DNA of 64,000 bases from Amazonocrinis nigriterrae CENA67 (GTDB taxonomy: Bacteria > Cyanobacteriota > Cyanobacteriia > Cyanobacteriales > Nostocaceae). Position numbers and translations under genes: made by a program. The notes beneath the pieces were generated by a model. That model was given only the letters and a program-made list of their open reading frames with translations. It was not told the origin of the DNA and searched no databases. Shown one piece after another: positions 35,753 through 45,677 of the stretch. Numbering within the stretch: the first letter of the stretch is position 1; each line of letters starts with the position of its first letter. Location of the stretch: positions 62,001 to 126,000 of the forward strand of contig NZ_JAECZC010000108.1 of assembly GCF_016056305.1 (NCBI RefSeq), read 5' to 3'.

Positions 35753-35947
35753 CTAGCCCCACACAAAAACGCTCTTGTCCATCGCAGACTGCATTTTTAC
35801 AGCACTCAAAGCAACTTTGTGAGCCTTTGATGCTTCACCATACCAATCTATAGCTGAGTTAAAAGCTGCCCGGTAAAGATCCTGGTATGCCTCAGATAAT
35901 CGAGTCCGAATCTCTAAAGGCAAGTCTTCATTAGACTTGTATAACAT
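35753..35947 (-). CDS. ChaB-like small protein
   Basis: The 64-residue protein follows the ChaB pattern closely: YKSNEDLP at the N-terminus, then RTRLSEAYQDLYRAAFNSA, an acid/tyrosine turn and EASKAHKVALSAVK. ChaB proteins are linked by name to cation transport regulation, but their real role is not established. The 3' tail (MDKSVFVWG) is shorter and less charged than in the canonical members. A well-placed ATG with AGGAAA upstream supports the start. It lies between hisIE and hemL on the minus strand, with no obvious partner. Confidence 0.75.
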   Translation of the reverse strand: MLYKSNEDLPLEIRTRLSEAYQDLYRAAFNSAIDWYGEASKAHKVALSAVKMQSAMDKSVFVWG

Positions 35948-36065
35948 TTTTTATTTTCCTGGTTCCGCTAATTTTATAAGATAAAAGTTTTGAGTAGTTT
36001 TTAACCCTATCCTAAGATAGAGCTTTAGATAGAGCTTTTTTATTGCCCACTATTAGGAGAGAGCC

Positions 36066-37364
36066 TTGGTAAATACCACGATTAAAACAACAAAATCACA
36101 AGAAATTTTCACCGCAGCCCAGAATCTTATGCCAGGAGGAGTTAGTTCTCCGGTTCGTGCTTTTAAATCTGTGGGCGGACAACCGATAGTTTTCGATCGC
36201 GTTAACGGCGCATACATTTGGGATGTAGATGGCAACAAATACATCGACTATGTGGGCAGTTGGGGGCCAGCTATTTGTGGTCACGCTCATCCAGAAGTCA
36301 TTGCTGCATTACATGAAGCCCTAGAAAAAGGCACTAGTTTTGGTGCGCCTTCAGTCCTAGAAAATATCTTGGCAGAAATGGTTATCGGTGCCGTTAAGAG
36401 TATCGAAATGGTAAGATTTGTAAATTCTGGGACTGAAGCTTGTATGGCAGTCTTGCGGCTGATGCGGGCTTTCACCCAACGGGAGAAAGTCATCAAGTTT
36501 GAAGGCTGCTACCACGGACACGCTGATATGTTCTTGGTTAAAGCAGGCTCTGGTGTTGCCACACTCGGCTTACCTGATTCACCGGGAGTGCCGAAATCAG
36601 CAACTAGCAGCACACTAACCGCGCCTTACAACGACTTGGAAGCCGTCAAAGCCCTGTTTGAAGAGAACCGCGACGAAATTGCAGGTGTCATTCTTGAGCC
36701 AGTAGTCGGTAACGCTGGGTTTATTCCTCCCGATGCTGGTTTTCTAGAAGGTTTACGTGAGCTTACCCACGAGCATGGGGCCTTACTCGTATTTGACGAA
36801 GTAATGACCGGTTTCCGCATTGCCTACGGTGGCGCTCAAGAAAAATTTGGCATCACACCTGATTTGACGACTTTAGGCAAAGTAATCGGTGGCGGTTTGC
36901 CAGTGGGAGCCTATGGCGGTCGTCGGGATATCATGTCAATGATTGCTCCTGCTGGCCCTGTGTATCAAGCTGGGACTCTTTCAGGTAATCCTCTAGCGAT
37001 GACTGCTGGTATTAAAACGCTGGAATTGCTGCAAAAGCCTGGTAATTACGAGTATCTTGACCGGATTACTAAGAAGTTAGCAGACGGTTTGTTGCAAATT
37101 GCTCAAGAAACTGGTCATGCTGCCTGTGGCGGTCAGATCAGCGCCATGTTCGGCTTATTCTTCACTTCTGGCCCCGTCCATAACTACGAAGATGCCAAAA
37201 AATCAGATACAGCTAAATTTGGGCGTTTCCATCGCGCTATGTTAGAGCGCGGTATTTACCTAGCGCCTTCTCAGTTTGAGGCTGGATTTACCTCTTTGGC
37301 TCACACTGAAGAAGACATTGAGCAGACTCTAGCAGCTGCACGCGATGTATTGTCTAGCCTTTAA
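36066..37364 (+). CDS. hemL: glutamate-1-semialdehyde 2,1-aminomutase
   Basis: HemL converts glutamate-1-semialdehyde to 5-aminolevulinate for heme, chlorophyll and bilins, using PMP/PLP. The 432 residues match the family length. Key parts are [12 protein letters not shown] at the start, [27 protein letters not shown] and the PLP lysine K272 in [17 protein letters not shown]. The start is TTG at 36066, preceded by AGGAGAGAG; no in-frame ATG fits the expected N-terminus. An STRR follows the stop, and a hairpin at 37654 may terminate the transcript. Confidence 0.96.
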   Translation: MVNTTIKTTKSQEIFTAAQNLMPGGVSSPVRAFKSVGGQPIVFDRVNGAYIWDVDGNKYIDYVGSWGPAICGHAHPEVIAALHEALEKGTSFGAPSVLENILAEMVIGAVKSIEMVRFVNSGTEACMAVLRLMRAFTQREKVIKFEGCYHGHADMFLVKAGSGVATLGLPDSPGVPKSATSSTLTAPYNDLEAVKALFEENRDEIAGVILEPVVGNAGFIPPDAGFLEGLRELTHEHGALLVFDEVMTGFRIAYGGAQEKFGITPDLTTLGKVIGGGLPVGAYGGRRDIMSMIAPAGPVYQAGTLSGNPLAMTAGIKTLELLQKPGNYEYLDRITKKLADGLLQIAQETGHAACGGQISAMFGLFFTSGPVHNYEDAKKSDTAKFGRFHRAMLERGIYLAPSQFEAGFTSLAHTEEDIEQTLAAARDVLSSL

Positions 37365-37368
37365 AAGG

Positions 37369-37464
37369 GCTGAGTGCTGAGTGCTGAGTGCTGAGTGCTG
37401 AGTGCTAAGTGAGGAGTGCTGAGTGCTGAGTGCTAAGTGAGGAGTGCTGAGTGCTGAGTGCTGA
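37369..37464. repeat. STRR heptamer array (GCTGAGT)
   Basis: About twelve tandem GCTGAGT units with GCTAAGT/GAGGAGT variants, the longest such array in the window. Confidence 0.9.
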
Positions 37465-38027
37465 GGAGCCACTGCGTTGCGGAGGTTCCCTCTGTTGTAG
37501 CAAGTGGCGTTGCTGAGTTAGGAGTTGTAGGGGCGGGTTTAGCCATAATTCAAGTAGCAACAAGATATGCCGGGTAAACCCACCCCTACAGGAGTTAGGA
37601 GTTATTTCTCCCTCATCACCCCATCTTCCCTGCTCCCCTACCCTTTTGTGATCAACCCCGTCCAGTATTTGGACGGGGTTGTTAATTTGATCGCCAGCTA
37701 CAGCTAGAGTAAGTATAATTTTGAATAGGTTGTGTAAATACTTAATAAGTAAAAATAAAATAATACAACAAATGTTAGTACTGGTGGGCAACAATTAATT
37801 TTAGTTTTGTTAGATTCAAATGTAAGAATAGCTGAGATGCCCATTGGAAGACTCAGTATAATAAATCATCTTATTTTGAAAATTAGTTTACGTAACCCTG
37901 GTTTTCCTTTAGGAACTCTTCAAAGGATTTCCAGCAAAAATAACCTGGTAAGAGTTGATTTGGAGCTAAATAATTGGAAGAGAGTATAAAACTCTCTATG
38001 ATTATTCGTGCAGCGAGTTGACAGTGC
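37465..38027. other. repeat-derived intergenic region before the kinase gene
   Basis: No gene is supported; the frames at 37405-37794 and 37807-37989 are repeat-derived or lack any start signal. It holds a dispersed repeat (37470-37520), GGAGTTA heptamers and the hairpin at 37654. Confidence 0.5.
37654..37684 (+). terminator. strong hairpin, possible hemL terminator
   Basis: AACCCCGTCCA (37654-37664) and TGGACGGGGTT (37670-37680) pair perfectly around a 5-nt loop; the T-content downstream is moderate. The distance to hemL (about 290 nt) is large because repeats have entered the gap. Confidence 0.6.
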
Positions 38028-39647
38028 ATGAGCTACTGCTTAAATCCTATCTGTCCAAATCCAGAAAATGTGGCGTATAGCCAAAGGTGCCAGTCTTGTG
38101 GCTCACGACTACTGTTACGCGATCGCTATCGGGTAGTCGAACCATTAGGTCAAGGTGGCTTTGGCGCAACTTTCTTAGCCCATGACCAAGCCTTACCAGG
38201 AGAACCGAGTTGTGTAATCAAGCAACTACGACCTTCAGGAACTGCGCCACACGTCTTGCAGATGGCGCGAGAACTGTTTGAGCGAGAAGCCAAAACTCTA
38301 GGTAAGATTGGCAATCATCCTCAAGTACCGCGATTGCTGGACTATTTTGAAGAGCAAGAACAATTCTATTTAGTTCAGGAATACATTAGCGGCGCTACCT
38401 TACAACAAGAGGTGAAAGCTAACGGAATCTTTAGTGAAACCGCAGTCAAGCAATTCTTGAGTGAGATTTTGCCACTACTGCAATACATCCATGAACAAAA
38501 GGTAATTCACCGCGATATTAAGCCAGCTAATTTAATTCGCCGTACTCAAGATGCCAGAATGGTACTCATTGACTTTGGTGCTGTCAAAAACCAAGTCACC
38601 CAAGCCACAAACAACCAATTTGGCCAGACGGCACTAACTGCATATGCAATTGGTACCCCTGGTTTTGCACCACCAGAGCAAATGGCTATGCGTCCAGTCT
38701 ACGCTAGTGATATTTACGCATTGGGAGTAACATGCATTTATCTATTAACTGGCAAAACTCCTAAAGATATAGATTACAATCCCACAACCGGCGAGATGAT
38801 GTGGGAGCGGTTAGTCCATGTCAGTGACCACTTGATTAATGTGCTACGGAAAATGTTAGATGTGTCTGTTCGCAATCGCTACCAGGCAGCCACAGATGTA
38901 CTGAGAGCTTTAGAGATAGAACCATATCTAGAAAGTTTAGCTAAGGGCTTGTTAGTTAAATCTGATAATCAGGTTAAGGAGCGAACACACAACCAGCACG
39001 CAAATTCTGGTGTTTTATGGAGTAATCCTGCTACTGCTGATACTGGTATGGGAGTTGCACAGGTAGCAGCAGCAATTCGAGCCAGACGAGCTAAGCTTAC
39101 AGAAGCAGCTGGATCAGATCCTAGAGGATTACGTCAGGGAGCTACCGCTGCTAAATCTACGTCTTTGCCTAACAGTAATAGTACTGCTTCACAGCCTCAA
39201 CAATCTAAAATTGGGCGTAAATTAGATACCCAAACTTTACTCACAGCTTATCTCAAGGGTAGACGAGATTTTGCCCTACACAATTTAAATCTGCTAAACC
39301 TCCAAGGTGTTGACTTATCCGAAACCAATTTCCATTCTGCTCAATTGCAAAGTACTAATCTGCAAGGAGCTAATCTCCACAATAGTGACTTTGGTAGAGC
39401 CAGTCTGACTAAAGCAAATCTCAAGGACGCTAATTTAAGCAAAGCTTACTTCAACCATGCTGATTTAGAAGGAGCAGACCTCAGAGGAGCAGACCTCAGC
39501 CATGCTTATCTCAGCAATGCTAATCTTCGGGGTGCTAATTTGTGTGGTGCTAATCTCAGTGGTGCCAAGATTTCTGATGAACAGCTAGCACTGGCAAAAA
39601 CTAATTGGATGACAGTACGTCCTAATGGTAAACGAGGATTATTGTGA
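38028..39647 (+). CDS. Ser/Thr protein kinase with N-terminal Cys motif and C-terminal pentapeptide repeats (SpkB-like)
   Basis: The 539-residue protein starts with a zinc-ribbon-like cysteine set (C4, C9, C21, C24). A Hanks-type kinase domain follows (about 33-300): G-loop GQGGFG (41-46), K65, HRDIKPANL (D163) and DFG (182-184). A Ser/Gln-rich linker leads to pentapeptide repeats (about 415-515, A[ND]LxG units), a right-handed beta-helix. This order matches Synechocystis SpkB, tied to oxidative stress; orthology is inferred from architecture. No membrane segment. An FHA protein, a phosphothreonine reader, follows 561 nt downstream. Confidence 0.92.
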   Translation: MSYCLNPICPNPENVAYSQRCQSCGSRLLLRDRYRVVEPLGQGGFGATFLAHDQALPGEPSCVIKQLRPSGTAPHVLQMARELFEREAKTLGKIGNHPQVPRLLDYFEEQEQFYLVQEYISGATLQQEVKANGIFSETAVKQFLSEILPLLQYIHEQKVIHRDIKPANLIRRTQDARMVLIDFGAVKNQVTQATNNQFGQTALTAYAIGTPGFAPPEQMAMRPVYASDIYALGVTCIYLLTGKTPKDIDYNPTTGEMMWERLVHVSDHLINVLRKMLDVSVRNRYQAATDVLRALEIEPYLESLAKGLLVKSDNQVKERTHNQHANSGVLWSNPATADTGMGVAQVAAAIRARRAKLTEAAGSDPRGLRQGATAAKSTSLPNSNSTASQPQQSKIGRKLDTQTLLTAYLKGRRDFALHNLNLLNLQGVDLSETNFHSAQLQSTNLQGANLHNSDFGRASLTKANLKDANLSKAYFNHADLEGADLRGADLSHAYLSNANLRGANLCGANLSGAKISDEQLALAKTNWMTVRPNGKRGLL

Positions 39648-39713
39648 TGTGAGAAATGAAAGTGGAAATTTTACTAAGTAGATGGACATAATTAGATGTC
39701 AGATGACAACTAG

Positions 39714-39740
39714 AAAAACCTGCTCATCACTAGGTTTTTA
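39714..39740 (+). terminator. intrinsic terminator of the kinase gene
   Basis: AAAAACCT (39714-39721) and AGGTTTTT (39732-39739) pair around a 10-nt loop, and the descending arm doubles as the T-run. It lies about 65 nt after the stop. Confidence 0.65.
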
Positions 39741-40208
39741 CTTGCTGCCTCCTGCCTTCTGCCTCCTACTTATTGAAATTGAGAAATTGCTACCATAGCA
39801 ACCTCTTGTGAATACAGCAATTCAAACTGTTGTGTTAATATTTCGGCATTGATCTATTTTGGTGCGATCGCAACTAGCCAGTATGATTTTCTGGAGCTAA
39901 GTAGTTCTACTATTGTTGTTTAATTTTGCCAATAAATTTCTTCTAATTAACGTTAAGAATATTTAACAATATTCTTAATAATTGCCATCTGTTAAAAACT
40001 TAGTACGATACTTTACAATAAAAAACAAACTAACACATTAATTATTTTATAAACATGTTTGATTATATTTATGGCTTTAAATACTGGTGAAAAATTCTTA
40101 CTCTAAAGTTGAAAAGTCGAACGCTCACAGCCGCTCAATTGCCCATAGTGATAGCGGCGAGTCAAAAGGCAATTATCCCTGATTATGGGCTGAGATGAGA
40201 GATTCACG
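39741..40208. other. intergenic region, promoter of the FHA gene
   Basis: No gene is supported. Sequence is AT-rich, with one HIP1-like site and a TAACAATATTCTTAAT-type dyad near 39950-39985. A CTCAATTGCCC...GGCAATTA dyad lies near 40132-40175, upstream of the FHA start. Confidence 0.4.
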
Positions 40209-40994
40209 ATGACCGAAATCAGCAAGTCAAATTTATGGAATGTGAAAGAATTAGCGATGATAGCTGAGTCTCAAGATAAGGAATTAAAACGGCGATTAAG
40301 TTTATATCAAGTATTCCTGAAGTTGTATGAACACCATAGTACGCTTCTAGATGAAATCCTTCAGCTGGAAAACCCAGATAGCCAGTTAACTCTGGTGAAG
40401 GGACATTATCTACAGGGTGTAGTGGATGGTTCTGCTGTGTATGTGAACACTAACTTGTGCAACAATCAGACGCAAGCTTTACGACAACCGCAGCAGATTT
40501 GGACAATAGGTCGCGATCGCAACAATGGCATCTACATTGCCGATCAATATCTGTCTCGTCGCCACGCTGCTATTCAATATATTCAGAATCAGGGATTTTA
40601 CTTAATCGATTTCAAAAGTACCAATGGCTCTTTTGTCAACGGTCAACGCACTTATCAGCCGCAGAAACTCAAAGATGGCGATCGCATCCGCCTAGGCAAT
40701 ATGACTTTTGATTTTTTCTTGAGTTATTCCAGCCGTATTTTACCGACTGTAGCAATGGAGTTACTGATGCAGCTTGCGCCTAGAGTAGATGGTGGTATAG
40801 ATGAAACACTCAGTGCAGTTGTCAAGTCACAAAAAGCTCGCTCGGAAAATGTAGATAACAATGTAGAGATTTATAGAGAACTCAGCTTAATTAAGAAGTT
40901 AGATGATGGACATGGCAGCTTGAATACTCAACAGCAATCAGAAATTTTAGATCGCTTTTTCAAGAGATCAATACCATCTAATACTAATTCGTAA
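40209..40994 (+). CDS. FHA-domain protein
   Basis: The 261-residue cytoplasmic protein has a helical N-terminal part (residues 1-60) and an FHA domain at about 95-170. The phosphothreonine-binding residues are in place: G101-R102, SRRH (116-119) and TNGSFVNG (N139). The C-terminal 80 residues are helical and charged. FHA domains bind phosphothreonine peptides, so the kinase encoded just upstream is a natural partner, though the genes are separately terminated. The last codons (NTNS-stop) run into a TAATTCG heptamer array, so the stop codon TAA comes from the repeat. Confidence 0.88.
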   Translation: MTEISKSNLWNVKELAMIAESQDKELKRRLSLYQVFLKLYEHHSTLLDEILQLENPDSQLTLVKGHYLQGVVDGSAVYVNTNLCNNQTQALRQPQQIWTIGRDRNNGIYIADQYLSRRHAAIQYIQNQGFYLIDFKSTNGSFVNGQRTYQPQKLKDGDRIRLGNMTFDFFLSYSSRILPTVAMELLMQLAPRVDGGIDETLSAVVKSQKARSENVDNNVEIYRELSLIKKLDDGHGSLNTQQQSEILDRFFKRSIPSNTNS

Positions 40995-41013
40995 TTCGTA
41001 ATTCGTAATTAAT
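40984..41013. repeat. STRR heptamer array (TAATTCG)
   Basis: Three to four TAATTCG units overlap the FHA gene's stop codon. A second short array (CAGTCAT/CTGTCAT) lies at 41198-41234. Confidence 0.85.
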
Positions 41014-41107
41014 AAATCCATAACACATTTGGGTTTCCGGGTTTGAATGTATTGCTGGATTTTAAAGAATTGGTATAATCCACTTAGAAAAATCTAAATC
41101 AAAATAC

Positions 41108-41140
41108 AAAAAGATTACCTCCATTTGGGGTAATCTTTTT
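41108..41140. terminator. bidirectional terminator between the FHA gene and recA
   Basis: AAAAAGATTACC (41108-41119) and GGTAATCTTTTT (41129-41140) are perfect complements around a 9-nt loop, with a T-run on either strand. It can end the FHA transcript on the plus strand and recA on the minus strand. Confidence 0.85.
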
Positions 41141-41271
41141 ACTTAATAGCATTTAAAGACTTGCAAATAACAAATATCCTTTTTATAGTTATTAGTTGCT
41201 GACAGTCAACAGTCATCTGTCATCTGTCAACAACTTCAACTCAGATAATATTTCTTGAAGTCTCCTTGATG

Positions 41272-42348
41272 TTATTCTTCTTCCTCTAATTCCTCTTCTT
41301 CCTCTTCATCTTCACTAGTCTTCGCTACGGAGTTAGCAGAAACAACAGCGCCCTTATCTAGCTTTTCACGTACTAGTTGCTTAATTTGTTCAGCAAATTC
41401 CGGCTTTTCTTCTAGATATTTGATAGCGTTGTCTCGTCCTTGGGAGATGTTATCACCGTTGTAACTATACCAAGCACCTTTGCGAATAATGATGCCAGTT
41501 TCTTCTGCTAAATCTACAAGACAGCCCAAAGTTGAAACTCCCTTGCCAAAAATAATGTCAAATTCTGCCACTCTAAAAGGCGGTGCTACTTTATTTTTAG
41601 CAACTTTGACTTTGACACGGTTACCAAATTCATCTGTTCCTTTTTTCAAGGTTTGAATCCGGCGAATGTCTAAGCGTACTGAAGCATAAAACTTCAATGC
41701 GTTACCACCAGTTGTAGTTTCTGGGCTACCGTAGGTGACACCAATTTTTTGCCGCAACTGGTTAATAAAAATTACTGTGCAACCAGATTTACCGATATTG
41801 CCAGTAATTTTACGTAAAGCTTGGCTCATTAATCGCGCTTGCAGACCAACGTGGGCATCACCCATATCCCCTTCAATTTCAGCGCGGGGAACTAGTGCTG
41901 CTACCGAGTCAATAACTACAATATCAACGGCTGCGGAGCGAACAAGCTGATCGACAATTTCCAAAGCCGCTTCGCCTGTGTCAGGCTGGGAAACCAGGAG
42001 ATTTTCAATATCTACACCCAATGCTGCGGCATAAGTGGGATCAAGGGCGTGTTCAGCATCAACAAAGGCAGCAATACCACCTTCTCGTTGCACTTCTGCG
42101 ATCGCATGTAGGGCTACTGTAGTTTTACCGGAACTTTCCGGGCCATAAATCTCAATCACCCGTCCCTTGGGTAAACCACCACCCAGCGCCAAATCCAGGG
42201 TGAGTGCGCCACTGGAAATCGTCTCCACCCGCATCCGGGTAGCATCGCCTAAGCGCATGATTGCTCCCTTACCGAAGCTACGCTCAATCTGGTTGAGTAC
42301 CATATTCAGCGCTTTTTGCTTGCCAGAAGTATCGGTGTTGATAGCCAT
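41272..42348 (-). CDS. recA: RecA recombinase
   Basis: RecA polymerises on single-stranded DNA, drives strand exchange and triggers LexA self-cleavage. The 358 residues contain Walker A GPESSGKT (69-76), [25 protein letters not shown], the MAW-like DNA-binding loops ([14 protein letters not shown] and [11 protein letters not shown]) and [16 protein letters not shown]. The C-terminus is a run of glutamates ([13 protein letters not shown]), more acidic than in many RecAs. AGGCAGGA precedes the ATG. A LexA box lies 53 nt upstream, and the terminator at 41108 follows. Confidence 0.98.
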   Translation of the reverse strand: MAINTDTSGKQKALNMVLNQIERSFGKGAIMRLGDATRMRVETISSGALTLDLALGGGLPKGRVIEIYGPESSGKTTVALHAIAEVQREGGIAAFVDAEHALDPTYAAALGVDIENLLVSQPDTGEAALEIVDQLVRSAAVDIVVIDSVAALVPRAEIEGDMGDAHVGLQARLMSQALRKITGNIGKSGCTVIFINQLRQKIGVTYGSPETTTGGNALKFYASVRLDIRRIQTLKKGTDEFGNRVKVKVAKNKVAPPFRVAEFDIIFGKGVSTLGCLVDLAEETGIIIRKGAWYSYNGDNISQGRDNAIKYLEEKPEFAEQIKQLVREKLDKGAVVSANSVAKTSEDEEEEEELEEEE

Positions 42349-42400
42349 TCCTGCCTCTAAGTATATGGATTTAAGGAGTGTTGGTTTTGGAGTTTTGAGT

Positions 42401-42414
42401 AGAACAGATATACT
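42401..42414 (-). promoter_or_regulatory. candidate LexA box of recA
   Basis: Read on the minus strand, AGTATATCTGTTCT matches the cyanobacterial LexA consensus RGTACNNNDGTWCB at all but one position (T for C at position 5). It lies 53-66 bp upstream of the recA ATG. Confidence 0.65.
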
Positions 42415-42631
42415 ATTTTAGCCAGAAAATTCTGCAATATGAATTCTCAAATCAAAAAGAAAGTGTGACAAGATCGTAACCCAATCCCTAGCTGATTGGG
42501 GTAGCCTTGCACCATGATAATCCAAACCGTATTGCCTTTACCTTGAGAAGGATATTTAAAACGGATGCTGCCAATTTGGCAGACAAGGGAGGATGTCTGC
42601 GGCATGAATCTAGGGTATGGCGATGTTAAAC

Positions 42632-42645
42632 AGTACTCTTGTTCT
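42632..42645 (+). promoter_or_regulatory. candidate LexA box of uvrA
   Basis: AGTACTCTTGTTCT fits the consensus RGTACNNNDGTWCB at every position. It ends 69 bp before the uvrA start I chose and lies inside the longer alternative frame, which supports the later start. The 366-bp recA-uvrA gap carries both boxes. Confidence 0.75.
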
Positions 42646-42714
42646 ACTATAAACCAATTAAAGATAGTATTATTAAGGACTGTTTCACAGGAAACTCCCT
42701 TTCAGCCAGTTAAT

Positions 42715-45651
42715 ATGTCAGACCAACAGCTAGCAGCATCTTTAAATGGGCATGTTCCCCACTCGGGCCAAAATAACCTGAATACCATCCGGATTCGGGG
42801 TGCTAGGCAGCATAATCTGAAAAATATTGACTTGGAATTGCCACGCGATCGCTTGATTGTGTTTACTGGCGTTTCTGGTTCGGGTAAGTCTTCCCTGGCG
42901 TTTGACACAATTTTCGCTGAAGGGCAACGTCGCTACGTGGAATCCCTCAGCGCTTATGCACGGCAATTTTTAGGACAATTAGATAAGCCGGACGTGGAGG
43001 CTATTGAAGGATTAAGTCCGGCGATTTCCATTGATCAAAAGTCTACCTCCCATAACCCGCGTTCGACTGTAGGCACGGTAACGGAAATTTATGACTATCT
43101 GCGGCTGTTGTTTGGGCGGGCGGGTGAACCCCATTGTCCCATATGCGATCGCTGTATTTCCCCTCAGACCATTGATGAAATGGTTGATCGCATCATGGAA
43201 TTACCAGACCGTACCCGTTTTCAAATCCTCGCGCCCGTTGTTCGGGGTAAAAAAGGGACTCACCGCAAGTTATTATCCAGTCTGGCATCCCAAGGTTTTG
43301 TACGTGTGCGCGTCGATGGCGAAGTGCGAGAATTGTCAGATTCCATTGAATTGGATAAAAATTTTACTCACACTATTGAAGTGGTAATTGACCGTTTGGT
43401 GAAAAAAGCTGGTATTCAGGAGCGTTTAGTCGATTCTCTGTCTACGTGTTTAAAACAGTCGAGTGGTATTGCAAACATAGTTATTAGTCAGTCGTCAGTT
43501 GTCAGTAGTGATAATCAACAAGCAACTGACAACCAACAACTGACAACTGACAACGAACAAGAATTAGTATTTTCTGAAAACTTTGCTTGTCCAGAACATG
43601 GGGCGGTGATGGAAGAATTATCACCGCGCTTGTTCTCATTTAACTCACCTTATGGTGCTTGTCCCCATTGTCATGGTATTGGGACTTTAAGAAGATTTTC
43701 GCCGGATTTGGTGGTACCTGACCCAGAAGCGCCAGTTTATGCTGCGATCGCGCCTTGGTCAGAAAAGGATAATTCATATTATCTGGAATTACTTTACAGT
43801 TTAGGCCAGGCTCACGGATTTGAGTTGCAGATTAATTGGAAAAACCTGACAGAGTTACAGCAGCAAATTATTCTGTACGGAGAAAAAGAGGAAGGAAATA
43901 AAGCACAAAAAACCCAAAATTATAAAGGTGTAATTCCCATATTGCAACGGCAGTATGATGGTGGTTCGGAATTAATTAAGCAAAAATTAGAGCAGTATTT
44001 AATTGACCAGCCCTGTGAAGTATGTCAAGGCAAACGGTTAAAACCGGAAGCTTTAGCGGTGAGATTGGGACAGTATAAAATTTTAGATTTGACTGGGGTA
44101 TCGATTCGAGATTGTCGGCAGAGAATTGATCAGTTAAAGTTGAGCGATCGCCAGTTTCAAATTGCCGATTTAGTATTGCGAGAAATCAAAGCCAGATTGC
44201 AATTTTTGTTGGATGTCGGCTTAGATTATCTCACCCTTGACCGTCCCGCCATGACTCTTTCTGGTGGCGAAGCCCAACGAATTCGTCTAGCAACACAAAT
44301 TGGTTCTGGCTTAACAGGAGTTCTTTACGTTTTAGATGAACCAAGTATTGGTTTGCATCAACGAGATAATGGCAGGCTACTGAAAACTTTAACTAAATTG
44401 CGCGATTTAGGTAATACATTAATTGTGGTTGAGCATGATGAAGAAACCATTCGTGCAGCCAACCACATTGTTGATATTGGGCCTGGTGCAGGAATTCACG
44501 GTGGACATATTATTGCTCAAGGTGATTTACAAGCATTATTAACAGCAGAAAAATCCTTGACTGGTGCATATTTATCAGGAAGAAGGGTAATTAATACTCC
44601 AGCCGAACGCCGAGAAGGAAATGGGCGAAGTTTAATAATTAAAAACGCTCATCGTAACAATTTAAAAAATATAGATATAGAAATACCACTCGGTAAACTT
44701 GTCTCTGTAACTGGTGTTTCTGGTTCTGGGAAATCAACCTTAATTAATGAATTACTTTATCCATCACTGCAACACCATTTAACTAAAAAAGTACCTTTAC
44801 CCAAAGATTTAGATGCAATACAAGGATTAAGTGCTGTTGATAAAGCAATTGTCATTGACCAATCGCCCATAGGACGCACGCCACGTTCTAACCCTGCAAC
44901 TTACACAGGCATTTTTGATGCGATTCGGGATGTATTTTCGCAAACAGTGGAAGCGAAAGCCAGAGGTTATAAACCCGGACAATTTTCTTTTAATGTCAAA
45001 GGTGGACGTTGCGAAGCTTGTAGTGGACAAGGCGTGAATGTCATTGAAATGAACTTTCTGCCAGATGTTTATGTGCAATGCGAAGTTTGTAAAGGTGCAA
45101 GATATAACCGTGAAACTTTGCAAGTTAAATATAAAGATAAGTCTATTTCTGATGTTCTCAACATGACAGTTGAGGAGAGTTTAGAATTTTTTCAAAACAT
45201 TCCCAAAGCTGTCGCCCGTTTGCAAACTTTATTAGATGTGGGTTTGGGTTATATTCAACTTGGTCAACCTGCAACTACTTTATCTGGTGGGGAAGCACAG
45301 CGGGTGAAATTAGCGACAGAATTATCGAGGCGGGCTACAGGTAAGACGCTTTATTTAATAGATGAACCGACGACTGGTTTATCTTTTTATGATGTTCATA
45401 AATTGTTGGATGTGTTGCAACGTTTGGTGGATAAAGGTAATTCCATTTTAGTGATTGAACACAATTTAGATGTGATTCGTTGTTCTGATTGGGTGATAGA
45501 TTTGGGGCCTGAAGGTGGTGATAAAGGGGGAGAAGTCATTGCTGTGGGTACGCCGGAGGAAGTTGCAAAGAATCCCAGGTCATATACTGGGCAATATTTG
45601 CAACAGGTATTGCAGCAGTATCCACCACAAGCAACTACTAAAGCAAGTTGA
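42715..45651 (+). CDS. uvrA: excinuclease ABC subunit A
   Basis: UvrA is the damage-recognition ATPase of nucleotide excision repair. It has two ABC modules: Walker A GVSGSGKSSLAFDTIFAEGQ and GVSGSGKSTLINELLYPSL, each with LSGGEAQR and LDEP/IDEP motifs. Zinc modules are visible (CPICDRC, CPHCHG, CEVCQGK, and CEACSGQG ... CEVCKGARYN). I start at ATG 42715 (978 residues, near family length), because the upstream frame runs through the LexA box. Residues about 257-280 (QSSVVSSDNQQATDNQQLTT in part) are encoded by an STRR. The insert sits in a loop before the segment FACPEHG. It is probably tolerated. Confidence 0.97.
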   Translation: MSDQQLAASLNGHVPHSGQNNLNTIRIRGARQHNLKNIDLELPRDRLIVFTGVSGSGKSSLAFDTIFAEGQRRYVESLSAYARQFLGQLDKPDVEAIEGLSPAISIDQKSTSHNPRSTVGTVTEIYDYLRLLFGRAGEPHCPICDRCISPQTIDEMVDRIMELPDRTRFQILAPVVRGKKGTHRKLLSSLASQGFVRVRVDGEVRELSDSIELDKNFTHTIEVVIDRLVKKAGIQERLVDSLSTCLKQSSGIANIVISQSSVVSSDNQQATDNQQLTTDNEQELVFSENFACPEHGAVMEELSPRLFSFNSPYGACPHCHGIGTLRRFSPDLVVPDPEAPVYAAIAPWSEKDNSYYLELLYSLGQAHGFELQINWKNLTELQQQIILYGEKEEGNKAQKTQNYKGVIPILQRQYDGGSELIKQKLEQYLIDQPCEVCQGKRLKPEALAVRLGQYKILDLTGVSIRDCRQRIDQLKLSDRQFQIADLVLREIKARLQFLLDVGLDYLTLDRPAMTLSGGEAQRIRLATQIGSGLTGVLYVLDEPSIGLHQRDNGRLLKTLTKLRDLGNTLIVVEHDEETIRAANHIVDIGPGAGIHGGHIIAQGDLQALLTAEKSLTGAYLSGRRVINTPAERREGNGRSLIIKNAHRNNLKNIDIEIPLGKLVSVTGVSGSGKSTLINELLYPSLQHHLTKKVPLPKDLDAIQGLSAVDKAIVIDQSPIGRTPRSNPATYTGIFDAIRDVFSQTVEAKARGYKPGQFSFNVKGGRCEACSGQGVNVIEMNFLPDVYVQCEVCKGARYNRETLQVKYKDKSISDVLNMTVEESLEFFQNIPKAVARLQTLLDVGLGYIQLGQPATTLSGGEAQRVKLATELSRRATGKTLYLIDEPTTGLSFYDVHKLLDVLQRLVDKGNSILVIEHNLDVIRCSDWVIDLGPEGGDKGGEVIAVGTPEEVAKNPRSYTGQYLQQVLQQYPPQATTKAS
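43485..43553 (+). repeat. STRR heptamers inside the uvrA coding sequence
   Basis: GTCAGTTGTCAG (43494-43505) faces CTGACAACTGAC (43540-43551), the same AACTGAC heptamer that precedes rdgB. The array is in frame and makes a Ser/Asn/Gln/Thr-rich loop of UvrA. It can form a hairpin in DNA or mRNA. Confidence 0.85.
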
Positions 45652-45677
45652 TAGTTACGCCAATATGCGATCGCTAC

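Noticed and set aside
37405-37989. 129-residue minus frame and 60-residue plus frame
   Set aside because: The first is made of STRR and CTCC sequence; the second has no ribosome site, family or composition support.
42565-42714. Longer uvrA start 50 codons upstream
   Set aside because: The LexA box lies inside it, the extra residues do not look like UvrA, and the later start fits family length.
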